Positions 6,792 through 11,739 of a stretch of 11,739 bases of DNA are shown here, in pieces. This DNA is from Chloroflexota bacterium (lineage in GTDB: Bacteria > Chloroflexota > Chloroflexia > QHBQ01 > JADMIH01). Both the position numbers and the translations under genes were made by a program. Location: contig JADMIH010000119.1 in the NCBI GenBank assembly GCA_015478675.1, positions 1 through 11,739 on the forward strand, written 5' to 3'. Numbering within the stretch: the first letter of the stretch is position 1; each line of letters opens with the position of its first letter. Below the pieces are notes generated by a model. The model did not search any database. It was given only the letters and a program-made list of their open reading frames with translations, and was not told the origin of the DNA.

Positions 6792-7643
6792 CTACGAGTT
6801 CGACAAGAAGGCTGAAGCGAAGACCACCAGCACGGCGAGGGCACCCACCGCCGCAAACTCGATGTACACATCGCGTGTGAGTTTATGATCAACATAATGA
6901 GAGACAATCCCATGTATCACATAGAAGACCACAAGCAAAAACGCCCCACCCACAAGGGTTGTAAGCGCCGCCCAGTAATTGAGGCCCCAGGTGATCTCCC
7001 CACAGATTAAGCCTGTAATAGCCGACAATAGGATCAGCGTGCTCCGTCTACCCTCAACGGGCAGGCCCAGCGCGCGATGCCAGGCCGCGTCCCGAGAAAG
7101 CAATTCGTATATGAGAAGAGTGGAAACCACCGCCACCGCCGAAGCAGAGTAGAGCGAGCGCACCTTCAAGCCATATACAACGCTAAAGAGCAAGAAGGCT
7201 GTGAGGTGAGATGCCACATTGAGCGCGGTGTGAGCAAGCCCAAAGTATCTGTCGCGGGTATCAAGGGCATGTACGTTCGACCAAACAAGGGCCGCGAAGG
7301 ACAGACCGGCGATAATGACAATGAGCGCCTGCAACGCTCCGCTATCAAATAGCTGCACGAAGATTACGTAACCGGCCACAAGTAAGACAGGCAAGATCAC
7401 GTCGAGAGGCAGAGGAATGAGCGGAAACCGCGTGTCGGGCAAGGCATGCTCCTGGGGAATGTCCACACCTCTGCGCAACCAACGAGTACCGGCAGCTGCG
7501 ACAACCGACAGGGAAATGGCTATCAATAGGATGAGAAGAGCAGCCTGCTCGGTTCCCAGCAGGGCGCGGCTGATCGCCAGGGTCAACCCAAGCCCCACGA
7601 AGAGGAGCGCTGAGACGATGAATAGACGCTCTGTGCGCGGCAT
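6792..7643 (-). CDS. Multi-pass membrane protein of unknown function (283 aa; possibly DUF5656-like)
   Basis: Hydrophobic protein with about nine candidate membrane helices at residues 7-26, 33-52, 80-99, 103-121, 137-158, 165-182, 201-222, 226-247 and 260-280. The loop between helices 2 and 3 (53-79) is hydrophilic and carries RWLRRG. The short segment HALDTRDRYFGLAHTALN (125-142) before helix 5 is the most polar and motif-like part. No catalytic signature or transporter motif is apparent. The overall look resembles small uncharacterised membrane families reported in Chloroflexota, such as DUF5656; I could not confirm this. The start ATG shares its A with the stop of the upstream tsaC gene (TGATG on the minus strand), so translation is coupled. 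The 85-residue acidic gene starts 9 nt after its stop. Confidence 0.82.
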   Translation of the reverse strand: MPRTERLFIVSALLFVGLGLTLAISRALLGTEQAALLILLIAISLSVVAAAGTRWLRRGVDIPQEHALPDTRFPLIPLPLDVILPVLLVAGYVIFVQLFDSGALQALIVIIAGLSFAALVWSNVHALDTRDRYFGLAHTALNVASHLTAFLLFSVVYGLKVRSLYSASAVAVVSTLLIYELLSRDAAWHRALGLPVEGRRSTLILLSAITGLICGEITWGLNYWAALTTLVGGAFLLVVFYVIHGIVSHYVDHKLTRDVYIEFAAVGALAVLVVFASAFLSNS

Positions 7644-8269
7644 CAGCTGCTCATGTAGGCGGCTATTACCGCGCCGACTGATGCGGGTACGAGGGGACCC
7701 TCGCGCAGCACACGCGGCGGGTCCACTGTGCAGTCAACCACAGTGGAGGAGACGCCTCCGGGCGTGTCGCCTCCGTCTATGATGAGTTGAACGCCATCAC
7801 CCAGGCAGGCGGCTGCCTGTTGCGCGTTTAGAGCGTCGGATTCCCCCGAAAGATTAGCGCTGGTAGATGCGATTGCTCCTCCGCAGCTTTCGATGAATGA
7901 GCGCAGCTCACTATGATCGGGCACTCGAACGCCGATGGTACGGCCACCGCCAAGCTCAGCGGGCAAGTCGCCACGGCTCGGGAGCACGAGCGTTAACGCA
8001 CCCGGCCAAAAGGCCGTAGCTAGCGCCTCAGCTACCGGGGGTACAAAGTCAACGATTGTGCGCAGATGCTCAGCGCCCGCGAGAAGCAGGGGCAACGCTT
8101 TATGCGCCGGCCTCCCTTTCACCTGGTAAATACGTTCGATGGCATCCACGTTGCGCAGATCGCAGCCCAGGCCGTAAACAGTGTCTGTGGGGAAAGCCAC
8201 GAGACCCCCCGCCACAAGCACCTGCCGGGCTTCTTCCCACGCTTCCCTGCTCATCTTGAGGGTCGTCAT
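7643..8269 (-). CDS. tsaC: L-threonylcarbamoyladenylate synthase, short TsaC/YrdC form
   Basis: Makes L-threonylcarbamoyl-AMP from threonine, bicarbonate and ATP, the first step of the tRNA t6A37 modification needed for decoding ANN codons. The 208 residues form a single YrdC domain without the extra C-terminal domain of Sua5. Conserved elements are PTDTVYGL (27-34), KGRPAHKALP (51-60), WPGALTLVL (88-96), GVRVPDH (113-119), STSANLSG (135-142), SSTVVD (174-179) and LREG (188-191). The KxR and SxN-type residues that bind nucleotide are present, which favours a true synthase over the YciO paralogue. The ATG at 8269 follows the polyprenyl synthetase stop by 3 nt; its GGAGG site (8279-8283) lies in the last codons of that gene, 9 nt away. 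Its stop overlaps the start of the membrane-protein gene by 1 nt. Confidence 0.94.
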   Translation of the reverse strand: MTTLKMSREAWEEARQVLVAGGLVAFPTDTVYGLGCDLRNVDAIERIYQVKGRPAHKALPLLLAGAEHLRTIVDFVPPVAEALATAFWPGALTLVLPSRGDLPAELGGGRTIGVRVPDHSELRSFIESCGGAIASTSANLSGESDALNAQQAAACLGDGVQLIIDGGDTPGGVSSTVVDCTVDPPRVLREGPLVPASVGAVIAAYMSS

Positions 8270-8272
8270 CTG

Positions 8273-9397
8273 TCAGTGCCTCCGCTCAAGTAAAAATCTA
8301 CTCCAGGCAGCTAGTAAGGCTCGATACGGCGTTTCTGGCAGCTCCTGTAGTTGATCAAAGCTTTGGCGAATGTACGAAGTAGCCAATTCCTCAACGGCTG
8401 CGTAAGCTCCTGATGAATGTAATATGCTGAGCGTTTCGGTCAGAGCGTTAGAATCAGCTTGCCGATTGCCCAGGGTGGAGAGGAGATGCTGCTTCTCCGC
8501 GTCGCTTGCTAAGGCGAGCGCTTTGTATACCACGAGCGTGCGCTTGCCCTCACGAATGTCAGAGCCGACAGGCTTGCCGAGCAGCGCCTGGTCAGCTGTT
8601 AGGCCAAGCAGATCGTCTCTAAGTTGAAATGCTATGCCACAGAGATAGGCAAAGCGCGCTAGCTTGGCGGCATAGTTCATTGCATCCGGCTTGCCTCCCA
8701 GCCCTATCTCTACGCCACTCCACGCGGCGTACTCAAGGAGCGAGGCGGTCTTCTTGCCGAGCATATAGAGCACAGCGTCCTCCGTCAAGAACTCTGGCGG
8801 TATAAGGGAATATTGCACGTCAAGCATCTCCCCTTCGAGCAGTTGGGGTGTGAGGTACGCCGACATCCTGCGCGTTAGCTCCAGCACCAACCTTGCATCG
8901 ACCCCGCGCGCCTGTAAATCCCCCAACAACGAGTAAGCCCAGCTTTGCTGCAAATCGCCCGTCAGAATCGCCACAGCCATGCCGTAGTGAGACGACGCGG
9001 AGGGGCCGAGGCCATAATTACGCGCTACATCTGCTGCATAATGTGCATGGACTGTGGGGCTGCCACGGCGCATATCGTCGCGATCAATTATGTCATCATG
9101 CACCAGCGTCCATGTGTGGAAAATCTCCACCGCGGCGGCGGCTGGCAGCGCTTGTGTCTCATCGCCACCTACTGCCCCGCAACTTAGGAGAAGGAGGATA
9201 GGTCGCAGAGCCTTGCCGCGCTGTCGTATATAACTGAAGAGGCCGTCGTGAATGTCGGCAGGCTTGAAGTCGGGGGTGCCAGGCCAATTATCCAGGTAAT
9301 CGTATACCAGGCTGCGGCGCTCCAACATGGCAGCCTCAAACGTCTGCCACTGGTCAACAATCGCAGGACCAGGCTCAGGGGCTTGCGGTAAACCCAT
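8273..9397 (-). CDS. Polyprenyl (probably geranylgeranyl-range) diphosphate synthase
   Basis: Trans-isoprenyl diphosphate synthase of the IspA/IdsA family, which condenses isopentenyl diphosphate with an allylic diphosphate. GKALRP (61-66) is the IPP-binding motif, and the first Asp-rich motif is DDIID (101-105), followed by DDMRRGSPTVH. KT at 216-217 and GKPVGSDIREGKRT (274-287) are also conserved. The second Asp-rich motif is FQLRDDLLGL (257-266): the third Asp is Gly. This variant is well known in actinobacterial GGPP synthases and does not imply loss of function. The residue five before the first motif is Trp (W96), a bulky side chain that argues against very long products; the chain length remains inferred. 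At 374 residues it is longer than the common 300-330, partly from a 15-20 residue N-terminal lead. Its ATG directly abuts the uvrC stop (TAA then ATG), and its AAGGAG site lies in the last uvrC codons. Confidence 0.93.
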   Translation of the reverse strand: MGLPQAPEPGPAIVDQWQTFEAAMLERRSLVYDYLDNWPGTPDFKPADIHDGLFSYIRQRGKALRPILLLLSCGAVGGDETQALPAAAAVEIFHTWTLVHDDIIDRDDMRRGSPTVHAHYAADVARNYGLGPSASSHYGMAVAILTGDLQQSWAYSLLGDLQARGVDARLVLELTRRMSAYLTPQLLEGEMLDVQYSLIPPEFLTEDAVLYMLGKKTASLLEYAAWSGVEIGLGGKPDAMNYAAKLARFAYLCGIAFQLRDDLLGLTADQALLGKPVGSDIREGKRTLVVYKALALASDAEKQHLLSTLGNRQADSNALTETLSILHSSGAYAAVEELATSYIRQSFDQLQELPETPYRALLAAWSRFLLERRH

Positions 9398-11458
9398 TTA
9401 GAGGTGCTCCTTGATGCTCAGGGCTGCTGAGCGGTCCATACCTTTGACAGATGCAAGTTCTTCCACGCTAGCGTCGCGTATGCCTTGCAATGACCCGAAG
9501 TGGCGCATGAGGGCTTTCTTGCGCACAGGCCCAATATTCGGGATAAGGTCCAATTTGCCGCGTACGGCACGTTTAGCGCCAAGCTTTTTATTGTATGTGT
9601 TGGAGAAACGATGGGCCTCGTCGCGTATCCGCTGCAATAGACGCAGCGCCTCTGAACGCTGTTGCAACACAACAGGCTCAGATCGCATCGGCACGAATAT
9701 CTCTTCTTCACGCTTGGCCAGGGAGATCAGCGGCACATCTGTCAGCCCAACTTCAAGGAGGGCGGCCTGCGCCGATGCTAGCTGACCCTTGCCGCCATCG
9801 ATCACCACAAGGTCGGGCAAAACGGCCCACCCACCGGCGGTGTCTTTGCCGTTTTGCGCACCGCCCCGGCCACTCTCTACCTCCTCTTTGTGGGCAAGGT
9901 CACTCACGCTATCACCCAGGCTGACGCTGTCAGCGCCCTCTCCTTTCTCCTCCTGAAGCCGGGCGACAGCTTCGTAATCGGCTGAAGGCGCAGGCTCATC
10001 CCTCCTACCCGCGTACGCCAGTTGTAGTGCCACTTCTCTTTGTGAGGCGGAACGCTCTGAGGAAGCGTGCCTGAAGCGCCTGGTCAGCATCTCTTTCATA
10101 GAAGCAAAATCATCGTTACCGGAGGTCTTTATCTGGAAGCGGCGGTACTCTTTCTTCCTGGGAAGACCCTGCTCAAAAACTACCATCGCTCCCGCAGTGT
10201 CGGTCCCCTGCAAATGGGCCACATCGTAACACTCGATGCGTTGGGGCCAGGCGGGAAGATTAAGCACTTGTTGAAGCTCGGTGAGCGCGGCGGTGGATTT
10301 CTGCTCATCACTCAGCCAGCGCAAGCGTAGCTGCTCAAGGGTTTCGGCAGCGTTTCGTTCAGCCAGCTCTACCAGCTCGCGCTTCTCACCACGCCTGGGC
10401 ACAGTTATACTGACCTTGTTGCCGCGCCTCTCGCGCAACCAGCTTTGTATAACTTCAGCGTCGCTCACCTCGTGCTGCAAAAGGAGGTTGGGAGGAACGT
10501 AAGAAGCATCATCATAGAACTGTCCTATAAAGCTCTCTAATATCTCGCCGGGGGCTGAGTCGATTGTGCCTTCCATCATGAAGTGCTCGCGGCCTAATAG
10601 CTTCCCGCCCCGTATGAAGAATATCTGTACGCACGCTTCGCCCTCGTTGCGGGCGAATGCGATTACGTCCTGGTCGGTATTGGTCGTGCTGAAGACATTC
10701 TGCTGTTCAAGAACGCGCTCCAGGGTGCGTACTCTATCGCGATAGACGGCGGCGCGCTCAAACTCCAGTTTTCCCGAAGCGTCGTTCATCTCCCGGCGCA
10801 GCGATTTTATGATCGTCTCCTGCTTGCCATTCAGGAATAGCGTCACCTGCTTGATGGCGTGGTCGTAAGCTCTTTTATCTGCCAGCGACGCGCATGGCCC
10901 AAGGCAGCGGTGGATGAAATACTGCACGCATGGACGTGCATCGTTACCTGTGATTTCCTTGTCGCAAGTGCGGAAGGGAAAGAGCTTATCCAGCAGCTCT
11001 ATCGTGTCGTAAACGGTGCCCATGCCGGGGTACGGCCCAAAATAGGCCGCGCCATCGTTGAGAATCTTGCGCGTAGGCACCACTCGAGGCCACTCCTCCT
11101 GGACGGTGACTTTGATGTACGGATAGCTCTTGTCATCTTTGAGGCGAATGTTGTAGTGCGGGCGGTGCTTCTTTATAAGCTGGTTTTCGAGGATGAGAGC
11201 CTCAAGCTCGGTGTCGGTCAGGATGTACTCGAAGTCGTAGACCTCATCTACCATGCGCCACACTTTGGGAGCCTGGCCCTTGAGGGAGCCGAAATAGGTG
11301 CGCACGCGATTGCGCAGCGACACCGCCTTGCCGACGTAAATAATGTCGTTGGCACGGTTGTGCATGATATAGACGCCAGGCGTTTGAGGCAACGCCTTGA
11401 GTCGTTCTTCGAATCCAGGCGCGCGTTCTCGCTCGGCTTTGGTACGTTCGTTGGGCAT
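9398..11458 (-). CDS. uvrC: UvrABC nucleotide excision repair nuclease subunit C
   Basis: UvrC makes both incisions around DNA lesions after UvrA/UvrB recognition. Domains in order: GIY-YIG nuclease (24-105; PGVYIM, IIYVGKA, LRNRV, with E92 in LILENQLIK), a Cys cluster C165-x11-C177-x7-C185-x3-C189 whose spacing matches the [4Fe-4S] site of E. coli UvrC, a UVR/UvrB-interacting helix pair (about 218-253), the RNase H-like 5' nuclease with D412 (YDVAHLQG), D554 (VVIDGGKGQ) and H616 (RDEAHRFS), and a C-terminal double helix-hairpin-helix (635-686; IPNIGPVRKKAL). The length of 686 residues exceeds the usual 600-620. The excess is a hydrophilic segment at about 466-546, inside the RNase H-like domain between MLTRRF and LPDLVVIDGG. 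The start ATG has only a weak, distant GGAGA upstream. It heads a five-gene operon and its TAA abuts the next ATG. Confidence 0.97.
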   Translation of the reverse strand: MPNERTKAERERAPGFEERLKALPQTPGVYIMHNRANDIIYVGKAVSLRNRVRTYFGSLKGQAPKVWRMVDEVYDFEYILTDTELEALILENQLIKKHRPHYNIRLKDDKSYPYIKVTVQEEWPRVVPTRKILNDGAAYFGPYPGMGTVYDTIELLDKLFPFRTCDKEITGNDARPCVQYFIHRCLGPCASLADKRAYDHAIKQVTLFLNGKQETIIKSLRREMNDASGKLEFERAAVYRDRVRTLERVLEQQNVFSTTNTDQDVIAFARNEGEACVQIFFIRGGKLLGREHFMMEGTIDSAPGEILESFIGQFYDDASYVPPNLLLQHEVSDAEVIQSWLRERRGNKVSITVPRRGEKRELVELAERNAAETLEQLRLRWLSDEQKSTAALTELQQVLNLPAWPQRIECYDVAHLQGTDTAGAMVVFEQGLPRKKEYRRFQIKTSGNDDFASMKEMLTRRFRHASSERSASQREVALQLAYAGRRDEPAPSADYEAVARLQEEKGEGADSVSLGDSVSDLAHKEEVESGRGGAQNGKDTAGGWAVLPDLVVIDGGKGQLASAQAALLEVGLTDVPLISLAKREEEIFVPMRSEPVVLQQRSEALRLLQRIRDEAHRFSNTYNKKLGAKRAVRGKLDLIPNIGPVRKKALMRHFGSLQGIRDASVEELASVKGMDRSAALSIKEHL

Positions 11459-11482
11459 AGTTGCTGAAAGGTCTCCATCTCT

Positions 11483-11512
11483 ATTCTAACAAATCGTGGA
11501 GAAAAGTGGCAA
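11483..11512 (-). promoter_or_regulatory. Candidate sigma70-type promoter for the uvrC operon
   Basis: Read on the minus strand, TTGCCA (11507-11512; 5 of 6 to TTGACA) is followed after 18 nt by TAGAAT (11483-11488; 5 of 6 to TATAAT). A start site about 7 nt further on (near 11476) would give a leader of only about 18 nt before the uvrC ATG. No other pair of hexamers in the region looks better by eye. No obvious SOS (LexA) box was seen next to it. Confidence 0.42.
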
Positions 11513-11590
11513 TCAGAAGGTGAACGGTAAGTGTTCAGAGTTGAGGTGGAGCAATCTTCTCTGGGTATCTGTGCGGGTGCACCGCCACCG

Positions 11591-11729
11591 CCCCTCACCC
11601 CATGCCCCCCTCCCCTTGTGGGAGAGGGGGCTTTGTGCATGCTGAGTGCACAGGGGACACCCCTGACGGGGTTACAAGGGTGATTAAAGCCCCCTCTCCC
11701 TTCATGGGAGAGGGGCATGGGGTGAGGGG
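11591..11729. repeat. Inverted-pair palindromic repeat element (44-bp arms, 51-bp centre)
   Basis: Left arm 11591-11634 begins CCCCTCACCCCATGCCCC and ends GGGAGAGGGGGCTTT. The right arm 11686-11729 is its reverse complement at 39 of 44 positions. All differences fall in the arm's own central part (arm positions 19, 25 and 27-29), while the outer 18 and inner 15 bases are identical. Each arm is itself a hairpin (CCCCTCTCCC at 11691-11700 with GGGAGAGGGG at 11706-11715 in the right arm). The centre holds CAGGGG-ACA-CCCCTG (11651-11665) and GTGCA...TGCAC (11635-11639 and 11647-11651). There is no coding potential beyond chance. This looks like a REP/BIME- or MITE-like intergenic repeat; related CCCCTCACCCC/GGGAGAGGG palindromes are common in Chloroflexota and some other phyla. 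Confidence 0.8.
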
Positions 11730-11739
11730 AAGGACGCCC

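Larger units (their letters stand above)
11459..11739. other. Intergenic region upstream of uvrC
   Basis: This 281-base stretch holds no gene I can support. From the uvrC side outward it contains the uvrC leader and candidate promoter (to about 11512), about 78 bases without recognisable signals (11513-11590), and the inverted repeat element (11591-11729). Whatever gene lies beyond the right edge is not visible. Confidence 0.6.

Noticed and set aside
8615..8629. Gly in the second Asp-rich motif as evidence of an inactive polyprenyl synthase
   Set aside because: DDLLG in place of DDLLD is a known active variant in GGPP-type synthases, and all other substrate-binding motifs are intact.
10859..11467. 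Open frame of 202 codons on + antisense to uvrC
   Set aside because: It lies wholly opposite the well-conserved GIY-YIG and Cys-cluster coding of uvrC, shows no family motif, and is what codon bias in G+C-rich DNA produces on the opposite strand.
11248..11718. Open frame on - running through the repeat into the uvrC start in another frame
   Set aside because: Its N-terminal part is simply the translated palindromic repeat and the rest is an off-frame read of uvrC.
11591..11729. CRISPR array or insertion sequence
   Set aside because: Only one inverted pair is present, with no regularly spaced direct repeats, no transposase and no visible target-site duplication flanking 11591 and 11729. It is treated as a palindromic repeat element.

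Overview
The window reads as an ordinary stretch of a bacterial chromosome, roughly 55% G+C, with densely packed genes. Lipobox-bearing ABC binding proteins with a Ser/Thr/Ala-rich linker, an actinobacterial/chloroflexal style polyprenyl synthetase (DDLLG second motif) and a CCCCTCACCCC/GGGAGAGGGG palindromic intergenic repeat suggest a Chloroflexota member, possibly Ktedonobacteria-like. This placement is an inference from gene style; no rRNA or other marker is present.

Left half (1-6476, all on +): a complete branched-chain amino acid/amide-type (HAAT family) ABC importer operon in the order binding lipoprotein, LivH, LivM, LivG, LivF, second binding lipoprotein. The first binding protein is cut by the left edge, probably by only two bases. 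It is separated from livH by two consecutive hairpins, which could set a higher level of binding protein than of membrane parts. livM follows livH by 8 nt, livG follows livM by 1 nt, and the last binding-protein gene appears to overlap the end of livF. The two binding proteins would deliver ligands to one LivHM/LivGF core.

Right half (6525-11458, all on -, so transcribed from right to left): uvrC, a polyprenyl diphosphate synthase, a short-form threonylcarbamoyl-AMP synthase (TsaC/Sua5/YrdC), a roughly nine-helix membrane protein of unknown function, and an 85-residue acidic protein. Spacings are 0, 3, -1 and 9 nt, with each Shine-Dalgarno lying in or across the end of the preceding gene, so this is almost surely one translationally coupled operon. 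A plausible sigma70-type promoter lies just upstream of uvrC. The two operons converge at about 6477-6524.

Right edge (11459-11739): non-coding; it holds the uvrC promoter and a compact element made of two 44-bp inverted arms (39/44 matching) around a 51-bp structured centre.

No clearly new biological system is visible. The items most worth a second look are the inverted repeat element, the roughly 80-residue hydrophilic segment inside the UvrC nuclease domain, the unrecognised membrane/acidic protein pair ending the uvrC operon, and the two divergent binding proteins bracketing one transporter.
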